From assembly GCA_017885225.1 (NCBI GenBank), contig JAFNGM010000204.1, forward strand, positions 1-10,144: a stretch of DNA of 10,144 nt. The letters run 5' to 3'. The notes below the pieces were generated by a model. That model did not search any database and was not told the origin of the DNA. It saw only the letters and a list, made by a program, of their open reading frames with translations. The DNA comes from Syntrophaceae bacterium (GTDB lineage: Bacteria; Desulfobacterota; Syntrophia; Syntrophales; UBA2185). A program made the translations under genes and the position numbers. Positions 1-5,845 of this stretch are shown in pieces. Position 1 is the stretch's first letter; every line of letters starts with the position of its first letter.

Positions 1-140
1 CCATTGTGCAAGAGACATATTATCTTTTGCTTTCTGTAAGTGTTAAACTTGGATTTCTACAACAGATAGAGGATTACGAACGATATTTAATGAAATCAGA
101 AAAAAGGCAGAGCCGATTGACCCTGCCTTTTGACAAGTAA
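1..140 (+). CDS. Possible 3' end of an unidentified gene entering from the left edge
   Basis: A frame starting at base 3 stays open for 45 codons and stops at TAA 138-140. The translated tail alternates hydrophobic and charged residues (for example GFLQQIEDYERYL) and ends in LTLPFDK, which looks protein-like, but I do not recognise a family. The argument against it is that a strong hairpin with flanking A and T runs lies inside the last 13 codons, which is unusual for coding sequence. A frame this short could also be open by chance. The upstream part of the gene, if it exists, lies outside the window. Confidence 0.3.
   Translation, partial: IVQETYYLLLSVSVKLGFLQQIEDYERYLMKSEKRQSRLTLPFDK
102..131. 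terminator. Bidirectional rho-independent terminator-like hairpin
   Basis: A perfect 9-bp inverted repeat, AAAAGGCAG (102-110) and CTGCCTTTT (123-131), encloses a 12-base loop. An A-run precedes it and T residues close it, so it could terminate transcription in either direction. It overlaps the first bases of the promoter that starts at 130, which suggests it separates the upstream unit from the RNA candidate. Confidence 0.55.
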
Positions 141-158
141 TTTGAATTATCCTATCCT
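130..158 (+). promoter_or_regulatory. Sigma70-type promoter for the RNA candidate at about 165-298
   Basis: A consensus -35 hexamer TTGACA (130-135) is followed after exactly 17 bases by TATCCT (153-158), which matches the -10 consensus at four of six positions. Transcription would start near 165. No good open reading frame follows, but a hairpin-plus-T-tract terminator lies about 130 bases downstream. Confidence 0.5.
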
Positions 159-164
159 TGAATT

Positions 165-298
165 TCCTGCCAATTTAGTAGAAGGCGATCAATAAAAAGG
201 TGAGACCCGCTTGTGCCGTCTTGCATTTTGCGAGAGTCCTGTAAAAAGAACTCGGTCTTTTAAGAACGACAATCGCCACGAAGACCCTTCGGTTTTTT
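165..298 (+). ncRNA. Candidate structured small RNA of about 130 nt
   Basis: The segment sits between a good promoter (130-158) and a hairpin/T-tract terminator (279-298) and has no convincing protein. Complementary arms are visible and nest without crossing. GGCGAT (184-189) pairs with ATCGCC (272-277), AGACC (203-207) pairs with GGTCT (254-258), and an inner hairpin runs CTTGC (220-224) with GCGAG (230-234) around the loop ATTTT. GAGT/ACTC (234-237/250-253) is an alternative inner pairing. It matches no riboswitch or housekeeping RNA that I can recall, and the nearest downstream gene is almost 500 bases away, so a free-standing RNA is likelier than a cis-leader. The start is estimated from the promoter. 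The evidence is structural only. Confidence 0.42.
279..298 (+). terminator. Rho-independent terminator of the RNA candidate
   Basis: A short stem CGAAG (279-283) / CTTCG (287-291) with a 3-base loop is followed by G and then six T residues (293-298). The stem is only 5 bp, but its position directly after a nested RNA fold and before an uninterrupted T-tract fits an intrinsic terminator. Confidence 0.55.
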
Positions 299-539
299 CT
301 TTATTAACATCCCGCAATTCAGCACATAACGTACACTGCAGCATCTCATCCTTTTGTATTCTTAATGCCGACCACAATATGTTTTTTCTACTGCATTATG
401 GTTACTGCTTTTGTAAATGCTCTCGTGAAAGTTTTTGCCCTTTGTAAACAATTGAATATTCGCTCTTTGGAAGGTATTTTTTTCTAAGTTGAAATATCTT
501 GCAAGAGTGAAACATTTTTACGAGTAGGGGGATTTTACA
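299..539. other. AT-rich gap with no supported gene
   Basis: This stretch is AT-rich with several T-tracts. Short frames open on both strands (including one of 78 codons from a TTG at 211 that runs through the terminator) have no ribosome binding site and no family resemblance. An imperfect dyad TTGAA-N6-TGCAA lies at 489-504, but it is too degenerate to name a regulator. I see no transposon ends, tRNA or array repeats here. Confidence 0.5.
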
Positions 540-656
540 GTGAAAAAATATTGGAAAGAAAGCGACTTTATGATCAGAAGAGAATCGATGATAAAAATTG
601 ATTTACGTATGTTTCCGGAATCCTCAATTTTACGAAGAGATTGGCGATCCATATAA
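540..656 (+). CDS. Doubtful 38-aa small protein
   Basis: A GTG at 540 sits about 8 bases after a G-rich stretch (TAGGGGGA) that could be a Shine-Dalgarno, and it opens a 38-codon frame rich in Lys, Arg, Ile and Met that stops at TAA 654-656. There is no membrane segment, signal peptide or known motif. The stop codon overlaps a consensus Shine-Dalgarno (655-661), so this may be a leader peptide, the end of a decayed gene, or chance. Confidence 0.2.
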   Translation: MKKYWKESDFMIRRESMIKIDLRMFPESSILRRDWRSI

Positions 657-661
657 GGAGG
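655..661 (+). promoter_or_regulatory. Strong Shine-Dalgarno with no gene behind it
   Basis: AAGGAGG, a full consensus ribosome binding site, is followed 7 bases later by a TTG at 669. That start encodes only six codons (M-I-E-R-P-F) before TAG 687-689. An ATG at 690 directly abuts the stop and opens a 25-codon frame to 767. Another TTG at 673 opens a 21-codon hydrophobic frame ending before TAA. None is recognisable. The site may serve a leader peptide ahead of nrfH or be left over from a lost gene. Confidence 0.3.
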
Positions 662-708
662 TAGAAATTTGATTGAGAGACCTTTTTAGATGCGCCGCTA
701 CTTTTGTC

Positions 709-737
709 TTGAATCTTCTTTATTTCAATGTTACATA
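709..737 (+). promoter_or_regulatory. Possible promoter of nrfHA
   Basis: TTGAAT (709-714), 17 bases, then TACATA (732-737), which would start transcription near 745, about 50 bases before the preferred nrfH start. The -35 is good and the -10 is weak. A weak -10 would fit a gene needing an activator, but I could not find a convincing FNR, HcpR or NarL-type site at the expected distance. Confidence 0.3.
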
Positions 738-796
738 AAAATTAGACGGAGTGCGTGTATCTTGTAACCCATCATTCAACTGCAGGGAATGCGGAA

Positions 797-1279
797 ATGA
801 GCTGGAAAGACATCATCAGCCTGCCCCCTAAGATACTCCTTTCTTCTGGCGTTGTCACCGGTGCCATCCTTGTTGCCATCATGTTCGGCGGTTATCATGC
901 ATCGGGCAATCCCCTCGTCTGCGGGACGTGCCACAGCATGGATCACGTTTACAGCCAGTGGCAGCACTCCACCCACAAGCAGTTTGCCTGCATCGAGTGT
1001 CATCTTCCCGATACCCACATCGTCGGTAAGGTCGCCTACAAGACGAAGGCCGGTCTTAACGATCTCTATCATGAAACTCTGAGGAATTATCCTGCCGCTA
1101 TTTCCATATCAGATGAGGGAAAGGAGATTGCCAACGGCAATTGCCTGAGATGCCATTTCTCAACGGTACAGAATACGCCTATGGGAGCGGGAGGAGCCAA
1201 CTGCATCAAGTGCCATCGTTACTCCGTCCATCAGCGTGGGCTTGAAAAGGGAGGAGGGATCATCATTGGACAGAAATAA
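797..1279 (+). CDS. nrfH: Cytochrome c nitrite reductase small subunit NrfH (tetraheme menaquinol dehydrogenase)
   Basis: NrfH anchors the nitrite reductase complex in the cytoplasmic membrane, oxidises menaquinol and passes electrons to NrfA. It belongs to the NapC/NirT family. With the ATG at 797 the protein has 160 residues, normal for NrfH. A single membrane helix spans about residues 14-32, followed by four CxxCH heme motifs at 42-46, 65-69, 116-120 and 136-140. The first reads CGTCHSM, with Met48 in the position of the unusual axial Met ligand known from Desulfovibrio vulgaris NrfH. Lys82 and Asp89 correspond to residues linked to the quinol site and heme 1 in that structure. I prefer ATG 797 (AGGGAA 8 bases upstream) to the in-frame GTG at 755, which would add 14 polar residues before the membrane helix. 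The nrfA start lies inside the last codons, so the two are translationally coupled. Confidence 0.93.
   Translation: MSWKDIISLPPKILLSSGVVTGAILVAIMFGGYHASGNPLVCGTCHSMDHVYSQWQHSTHKQFACIECHLPDTHIVGKVAYKTKAGLNDLYHETLRNYPAAISISDEGKEIANGNCLRCHFSTVQNTPMGAGGANCIKCHRYSVHQRGLEKGGGIIIGQK
1247..1268 (+). promoter_or_regulatory. Ribosome binding site deciding the TTG start of nrfA
   Basis: A purine run AAGGGAGGAGGG (1247-1258) lies 7 bases before TTG at 1266. The alternative GTG at 1236 has no Shine-Dalgarno and would put acidic residues ahead of the signal-anchor. The TTG start gives the usual short positive N-terminus before the hydrophobic segment. Confidence 0.7.
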
Positions 1280-2543
1280 GAAAATCTGGATGACACTCGC
1301 GGGTATTTTCCTTGTGCTGCTCATCATCATTGTGGTGCAGGTCTTCGTGCGAAAACCATACACGACAATAAAGATCGCGAACATTTCCGAAGGTGAATAC
1401 GACCCTGCCGTGTGGGGCCAGTATTATCCCCTGGAGTACAAGAGCTACTTGCGAAACAAGGAGATGGCTGCATCCCCCACGGGGTATGGCGGCAGCGAAA
1501 AAATCCAGAAGTCAATTAAGGAGCCAGAGATCCTGATCAACTTCAAGGGAATGCCATTTAGCATCGACTACTCGGAGGACCGGGGGCATGTGTATGCACT
1601 CGAAGATCTTAAGACCACAAAGCGCATCAACCAGACCACGGCGGGTGCCTGTATGACCTGCAAGACGGCGCAGCTCACCGATATCTTCAAGGAGAAGGGA
1701 TGGGATTACGCAAAGATTCCTCTGATGGAGCTTCTCCCTCAGTTGAAGCATCCTATTGTCTGTGCAAACTGTCATGATCCAAAGACGATGAACCTCCGGG
1801 TCATTAACCCGGCCTTTATCGAGGCAATGGCGGAGCGCGGCATCGACGTGAAGAAGGCCTCCCGCGAGGAGATGCGAAGCTACGTCTGCGGGCAGTGTCA
1901 CGTGGAGTACTACTTTGTGCCTGCGAGCAAAAAAGTAGTCCTCCCCTGGGGCAAAGGCCTTCACCCCGAGAAGATTTATGAATACTATTCTGCGAAGCCC
2001 AACGACTTTGCGATGGACTGGAAACATCCCGACTCTGAAGCAAATATGCTCAAGGCACAGCACCCCGAATTCGAGGTGTGGAGTGGTGGCGTACACGCGA
2101 AGTCCGGCGTATCCTGTGCCGATTGTCATATGCCCTATATGAAGGTGGATGGACAAAAATATACTTCTCACTGGGTCACAAGCCCCATGAAGCATGGCAA
2201 GGAAGCCTGCCGGACCTGCCATAATCAGAGCGACCAGTGGCTCCTCGATCAGGTAAAGGTAACCCAGACAAGCGTTTGGGAAATGCAGCGCATCGCGGGG
2301 CAGACTGTAGCAAAAGCCCACGAGATTATTGGAAAGGCCACAAAGGCAGCCAGAACCAACAAGGCAGAGCTTGACAAGGCCCGCGAGCTTGTTCGGAAAG
2401 CTCAGTGGTACTGGGACTTCGTAGCAGCGGAAAACAGCATGGGATTCCATAACCCAACCATGGTTCTCAACACACTTGGGCGTTCCATTGATCTCGCCCA
2501 TCAGGCCATCACCACAATCGAGAAAGCCTCGGGCGGAAGATGA
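1266..2543 (+). CDS. nrfA: Ammonia-forming cytochrome c nitrite reductase, catalytic subunit NrfA
   Basis: NrfA is the periplasmic pentaheme enzyme (EC 1.7.2.2) that reduces nitrite to ammonium with six electrons, here supplied by NrfH. From the TTG at 1266 it has 425 residues, at the short end for the family. Residues 9-28 form a signal or uncleaved anchor; I see no clear cleavage site. Heme motifs are CMTCK (129-133, the family's distinctive Lys-ligated active-site heme), then CANCH (166-170), CGQCH (208-212), CADCH (284-288) and CRTCH (315-319). Catalytic residues are visible: Arg106 in DRGH, Tyr215 in the VEYY segment after CGQCH, and His266 in KAQH. The KxQH motif (263-266) marks the calcium-containing NrfA type rather than the KxRH calcium-free type. 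No nrfBCD genes follow, so this is the two-gene NrfHA system. It overlaps nrfH by 14 bases and is followed by a terminator. Confidence 0.96.
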   Translation: MDRNKKIWMTLAGIFLVLLIIIVVQVFVRKPYTTIKIANISEGEYDPAVWGQYYPLEYKSYLRNKEMAASPTGYGGSEKIQKSIKEPEILINFKGMPFSIDYSEDRGHVYALEDLKTTKRINQTTAGACMTCKTAQLTDIFKEKGWDYAKIPLMELLPQLKHPIVCANCHDPKTMNLRVINPAFIEAMAERGIDVKKASREEMRSYVCGQCHVEYYFVPASKKVVLPWGKGLHPEKIYEYYSAKPNDFAMDWKHPDSEANMLKAQHPEFEVWSGGVHAKSGVSCADCHMPYMKVDGQKYTSHWVTSPMKHGKEACRTCHNQSDQWLLDQVKVTQTSVWEMQRIAGQTVAKAHEIIGKATKAARTNKAELDKARELVRKAQWYWDFVAAENSMGFHNPTMVLNTLGRSIDLAHQAITTIEKASGGR

Positions 2544-2563
2544 CCTTACCGCTACCCAGCATC

Positions 2564-2598
2564 AAAGGCGGCAGAAGATTTTCCCTTTGCCGCCTTTT
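2564..2598 (+). terminator. Rho-independent terminator of nrfHA
   Basis: A perfect 10-bp inverted repeat, AAAGGCGGCA (2564-2573) and TGCCGCCTTT (2588-2597), encloses a 14-base loop and ends in four T residues. It lies about 20 bases after the nrfA stop and ends the nrf transcript. Confidence 0.85.
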
Positions 2599-2635
2599 CA
2601 ATCGTATCAAACGGTAACTGGTGACTAATATTGCA

Positions 2636-2664
2636 TTGAAACACACGATTATTTTTCTCATAAT
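2636..2664 (+). promoter_or_regulatory. Sigma70-type promoter of the lipoprotein gene
   Basis: TTGAAA (2636-2641), a 17-base spacer, then CATAAT (2659-2664), each close to consensus. It lies between the nrf terminator and the lipoprotein gene, so that gene is expressed independently of nrfHA. Confidence 0.6.
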
Positions 2665-2719
2665 CAGCCCAACAATATCCTTTCAGCATTAATCAAAACA
2701 GTAAAAAAGGAGAACTATC

Positions 2720-3421
2720 ATGAACAGAATGAAAAGAGCAGCACTGTTGGTAATGATCGTGGCGGCTGCACTGCAATTGGGTGGCTGCGGAGTGGGCAGC
2801 TATCAGGCGCGCAGTGTCGATCTCCAGGAATCACCTCTCGTCAACCCGGATATCCTTGTGCAAGGAAAAGATGACCAGGCCCTCTACCGTTACGTGAACC
2901 CGAAGGCGGATGTCAAGCAGTACACGAAGGTCTTGATCAATCCGGTTCTGGTCTACGGGTATATGGAACTGGACAAGGATGAACTGGAAAATCACCAAAA
3001 ACTCGCCAACAATGCCTATGTCTATGTGACGCAGGAACTGGAAAAGGACTACCGGATCGTGAAGGCCCCGGAACCGGGCACCTTGAGGATCGAGATGGCT
3101 ATCGTAAACGCTGACAGCGCAAAGCCGGTCCGCAACACCCTCTCAACCATCGTACCGGTTGGCATGGCTCTCTCCCTCGTGAAATATACCGCCACCGGCA
3201 AGCAAGCGGGAGTGGGTGAAATAACCATGCAAATAAAAATCACCGATGCCGGCACCGGGGAACTGCTCGGCGCGGCACTGGACCGACGCGTAGGCGGCAA
3301 GGAACTGTCAAAGCTCTGGAGCAGCTGGCACAATGCCGATGATGCGCTAAAGTACTGGGCAAAAAGGCTGAGCTTTACCCTCTGTGACATGCGCGGTGGC
3401 ACAAACTGCGTGAAACCGTAA
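2720..3421 (+). CDS. DUF3313-type lipoprotein
   Basis: A 233-residue exported lipoprotein of unknown function. The N-terminus has Arg/Lys residues, a hydrophobic stretch and the lipobox LGGC with Cys23 as the lipidated residue. The next residue is Gly, not Asp, so sorting to the outer membrane is likely by the +2 rule. The mature part (segments such as YRYVNP, YTKVLINPV and VLVYGYMELDKDE, and a C-terminal half rich in Gly and beta-branched residues) resembles the DUF3313 family, whose role is not established. Two cysteines near the end (222 and 230) could form a disulfide. AAGGAG (2707-2712) lies 7 bases before the ATG. It has its own promoter and stands alone between the nrf terminator and a convergent operon. 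The family call is from memory of the motif pattern. Confidence 0.8.
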   Translation: MNRMKRAALLVMIVAAALQLGGCGVGSYQARSVDLQESPLVNPDILVQGKDDQALYRYVNPKADVKQYTKVLINPVLVYGYMELDKDELENHQKLANNAYVYVTQELEKDYRIVKAPEPGTLRIEMAIVNADSAKPVRNTLSTIVPVGMALSLVKYTATGKQAGVGEITMQIKITDAGTGELLGAALDRRVGGKELSKLWSSWHNADDALKYWAKRLSFTLCDMRGGTNCVKP

Positions 3422-3427
3422 TTTCCG

Positions 3428-3457
3428 CGCGGGCCATTGTCGGAATGACGGCCCGCG
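3428..3457. terminator. Hairpin between convergent genes
   Basis: A perfect 8-bp GC-only inverted repeat, CGCGGGCC (3428-3435) and GGCCCGCG (3450-3457), with a 14-base loop sits in the 53-base gap between the plus-strand lipoprotein gene and the minus-strand hydrolase gene. The sequence beyond the stem on each side is AT-rich but lacks a real T-tract, so termination may be weak or rho-assisted. By position it probably serves both strands. Confidence 0.6.
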
Positions 3458-3474
3458 AATTCATTCGTAATGAC

Positions 3475-4455
3475 CTATGCAATTGAGCGATTGCATTCTT
3501 TATCGGAAAAAGAGCATGTACGTTTGGGAGATTTGAAAGCTTGACCATTGATTGACCACCATGTTTTCGCCAATCCCTCGGCGATGCACAAAGCGATCTT
3601 TGTGTTTGTGAAATAGTAATTATGGCAACACGGCGTCATATGTGTGATGAAAGTCCCGTTTTTCACTTCGCAGTCACAGACATTTTTGTATGACGGGATA
3701 GGATTCAACGGAAAGCTGAAGGGGTCATGTCTTTCGTAAAAGTTTATCCATTCGCCTACTACTGGCGGAACAAATTGAGCAACTTCCTTCGCTGGTATAC
3801 TTATAGGCTTATTAAAAGTAGAAAAGCGAAGGTTCCAGAGAGCGATGGGACAACCCAGGGTATAGAAAAGCATCAGGGTTTCCCCTTTTTCTAAAGGACT
3901 TGGACTCTTGCCTATAACCTCTTTAACGTTATTGGGTATCAGTTCAAGGTGCGGCTGGGATATGTCGTAGAAGTAGTTGCTGGCTATGATAGTCCCGAGG
4001 CTGTGGCTGATGATACATAAAGGGGCATTTCCTCCGGAAGCTGTGGCAAGCTCTTTCAGGGATTTCGCCACCTGCTCATGCACTTCGTCATACACTGTTG
4101 ATGTATCTGTGTATGAAGGCTGATAGGCAACTACATCTCCGAAGTAACTGACGATAAAATCTCGGAACCACCATAATATCTTAGATAGATAATAAAAGGT
4201 GGATAGATTTGCGCGATTGATATAATCATGCATTTTTTCCAATAAATTCTTTTCGCGCTTTTCTAGTATGGGCGCCCACCAGATGGGCTTAAATTCAAGG
4301 TATTGTTTAGCCTCTACATCCTTTAATAACTTAACAAATTCCTCTCCGATCGTTTTTATCAGCACATCGGCGAAATTCTTTTCTTGCTTCCCGGCTCCAT
4401 GGATTATGGCAACGGCGATCTTTTTGCCCCAGGTTTTTTTTGAGTCTTCATTCAT
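3475..4455 (-). CDS. Alpha/beta hydrolase fold protein
   Basis: A 326-residue cytoplasmic protein with the marks of an alpha/beta hydrolase. These are strand-and-oxyanion segment IAVAIIHGAGKQ (about 13-24), nucleophile elbow SHSLG (150-154, Ser152), a likely acid at Asp244 in RHDP, and a likely catalytic His278 in the C-terminal HNYYFTN segment. Its substrate cannot be told; lipase, esterase and thioesterase activities are all possible. I see no signal peptide. I chose ATG 4455 because AAAGGAG lies 8 bases upstream. A longer frame reaching 4536 has no ribosome site and would overlap the C-terminal coding tail of the preceding radical SAM gene. The gene is last in the minus-strand operon, 55 bases after that tail. 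Its stop is TAG. Confidence 0.75.
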   Translation of the reverse strand: MNEDSKKTWGKKIAVAIIHGAGKQEKNFADVLIKTIGEEFVKLLKDVEAKQYLEFKPIWWAPILEKREKNLLEKMHDYINRANLSTFYYLSKILWWFRDFIVSYFGDVVAYQPSYTDTSTVYDEVHEQVAKSLKELATASGGNAPLCIISHSLGTIIASNYFYDISQPHLELIPNNVKEVIGKSPSPLEKGETLMLFYTLGCPIALWNLRFSTFNKPISIPAKEVAQFVPPVVGEWINFYERHDPFSFPLNPIPSYKNVCDCEVKNGTFITHMTPCCHNYYFTNTKIALCIAEGLAKTWWSINGQAFKSPKRTCSFSDKECNRSIA

Positions 4456-4463
4456 GCGACTTT

Positions 4464-4470
4464 CTCCTTT
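4464..4470 (-). promoter_or_regulatory. Ribosome binding site deciding the hydrolase start
   Basis: On the minus strand this reads AAAGGAG, 8 bases before ATG 4455. It settles the start against the longer frame beginning at 4536. Confidence 0.7.
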
Positions 4471-4510
4471 GCTGAGTAACGTATGAGATAAAGAGAATTT
4501 TCCGCCACAT

Positions 4511-4723
4511 TCAATAAAATTGCTGCCTTTTCCCAAGGTTCCATGCGATTACATAAGGCAGGTGTCCTCTCACACCGCACACACGTTTGGCAATTGATTT
4601 CATTGAAAATAAACGCTTGCCCACAAGCCGGTGTCCTGCTTCAAGCTGTTCCGCGGTCATCAATCTCGGCTGAAAGACCGCGTTGCCGACGGTGTGCGAA
4701 TATTGTTGCCAATCACGGTGCAG
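4511..4723 (-). pseudogene. C-terminal remainder of the radical SAM gene beyond an in-frame TAG
   Basis: Immediately after the TAG at 4726-4724 the same reading frame stays open for 70 codons to TGA at 4513-4511. The translation starts LHRDWQQYSHTVGNAVFQPR and continues LMTAEQLEAG. This is what members of the B12-binding radical SAM family carry after the EGR segment: a pattern like hRDW..Y....VVFQP.LMTpEeLq.G. The sequence therefore belongs to the upstream protein, whose full length would be 444 residues plus the residue at the stop. No start codon with a ribosome site opens this piece, so it is not a gene on its own. Either the gene is broken by a single nonsense change, or the codon is read through, or the base is an error. 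Confidence 0.8.
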
Positions 4724-5845
4724 CTACCTTCCCTCAGACGACAGTTTCTCAAAGAGCAGCGAACCGGGATAAGGTGTCAAAATGCCGACCGTCGGGGCAT
4801 CAATGCTGTTTTCCTCAATGAAATCGGCAGTTCTATCGAATACACTCCTGTCATCATCATCCAGCCCGATGATAAAAGTGCCCGCGATGCCTATACCATA
4901 GTCATGGATCTTTTGCACAACCTCAGCGTACTCTGAAACCTTGTTTGTCCTTGTCTTGCCTATGGACATAATATTTTTATCTGAGAGTGATTCAAAACCG
5001 ATGAGCAAGTATCGGCATCCGCTTCTTGATGCCAGCCTCAATAATTCGTCGTCGTGGGCAATCGACAAGGTTGTCTGGGCAGTCCAACTGATCTTGAGGG
5101 GGATCATTGCCTTGAAAAGTTCCCGGGCATGCTCTTTATCACCGACGATGTTGTCGTCGACAAACAAAGCCAAAGGGAAGGAGAAGGTTTCGATTTCTGA
5201 AATCACTTCAGCAACGGGGCGAAAACGATATTTCCTTCCCGATATGAGATGGATCGAACAGAAAGAACAACGGTTTGGGCATCCTCGAGAGGTCTGGATC
5301 AAGTTGGTCGAAAGATACTTTTCCATATTGAGGAGTTCTTGGCTTGGGATAGGCATGTTTCGCATTTGGCAAAGATTCTCGGCACGGTAAAAACGCTTCA
5401 GCATGTTCTCTTCCGCGTCTTTAAGGAGCTGCGGCCAAACCTCTTCTGCTTCTCCAATGACTACCGCATCGGCATGCAGGATTGCCTCTTCAGGAATCGC
5501 CGTGGCGTGCATCCCGCCGAGGACGACCTTGACACCTCTTCCCCTGAAATGGTCGGCAATCTCATAACCGCGATAGGCGTTTCTGGTAAGCATGGTAATG
5601 CCCACAAGGTCAACCTTTATTTCAAAGTTTATGACCTCTATCTCCTCATCAACGATGAACACTTCATGGTTCGGTGGAGTCAAGGAGGCAAGCTGCATGA
5701 GCGACATTGGCGGAAGTTCACGGCCTCCGCCAAATTTTATACGGGAAAATCTATTGAAGAGTGATTTGGCAGATTTTAGGACTGATCCCTCTTGATAATC
5801 GAGGGACCTCTTGCGAAAGCCGGGCTGAATCAGACATATTCTCAT
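4724..5845 (-). CDS. B12-binding-domain radical SAM protein, interrupted by an in-frame amber codon
   Basis: A 373-residue product with an N-terminal Rossmann-like B12-binding domain (about 1-150; opening MRICLIQPGF, GGMHATAIPEE at 110-120, then HADAVVIGEAEE) and a radical SAM barrel. The [4Fe-4S] motif is CPNRCSFC (Cys189, Cys193, Cys196), and the sequence continues through FVDDNI, the GFESL segment, FIIGLDDD and TPYPGSLLFEKL. Such proteins use a 5'-deoxyadenosyl radical, often with cobalamin, to modify lipids, peptides or other metabolites; the substrate here is unknown. The product stops right after SSEGR, inside the family's usual fold, and the remainder follows in frame (4723-4514). The start abuts the upstream cyclase stop with no gap and without a clear Shine-Dalgarno, so translation is probably coupled. 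Whether the short form works is unclear. Confidence 0.85.
   Translation of the reverse strand: MRICLIQPGFRKRSLDYQEGSVLKSAKSLFNRFSRIKFGGGRELPPMSLMQLASLTPPNHEVFIVDEEIEVINFEIKVDLVGITMLTRNAYRGYEIADHFRGRGVKVVLGGMHATAIPEEAILHADAVVIGEAEEVWPQLLKDAEENMLKRFYRAENLCQMRNMPIPSQELLNMEKYLSTNLIQTSRGCPNRCSFCSIHLISGRKYRFRPVAEVISEIETFSFPLALFVDDNIVGDKEHARELFKAMIPLKISWTAQTTLSIAHDDELLRLASRSGCRYLLIGFESLSDKNIMSIGKTRTNKVSEYAEVVQKIHDYGIGIAGTFIIGLDDDDRSVFDRTADFIEENSIDAPTVGILTPYPGSLLFEKLSSEGR

Noticed and set aside
211..447. 78-codon plus-strand frame in the left gap
   Set aside because: It starts at TTG without a Shine-Dalgarno, runs across the hairpin and T-tract at 279-298, and has an unnatural Cys-, Ser- and Phe-rich composition.
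489..504. FNR/CRP-type operator TTGAA-N6-TGCAA
   Set aside because: The half sites do not match each other or the FNR consensus, the spacing is wrong, and the site is over 200 bases from the likely nrf promoter.
299..796. GEMM-type (c-di-GMP or cAMP-GMP) riboswitch upstream of the cytochrome genes
   Set aside because: Such switches precede cytochrome genes in Geobacter, so I looked for the conserved GEMM core and receptor segments, but none is present.
1512..2501. Long open frame (329 codons) antisense to nrfA
   Set aside because: It lies wholly opposite a certain pentaheme gene, has no ribosome binding site or recognisable domain, and is explained by the codon bias of nrfA.
4456..4536. Longer N-terminus of the hydrolase from an ATG at 4536
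   Set aside because: There is no ribosome site at 4536, the added residues resemble nothing in the family, and the region overlaps the radical SAM tail. ATG 4455 has AAAGGAG at ideal spacing.
4724..4726. TAG as pyrrolysine or a general amber reassignment
   Set aside because: TAG also ends the cyclase and hydrolase genes. Reading through the hydrolase stop would run antisense into the lipoprotein gene. No pyl genes are in the window, and the position is normally a hydrophobic residue. Readthrough at this one site remains open.
4631..4936. Plus-strand frames opposite the radical SAM gene
   Set aside because: They are shadows of a clearly recognisable minus-strand protein and have no domain or start signal.
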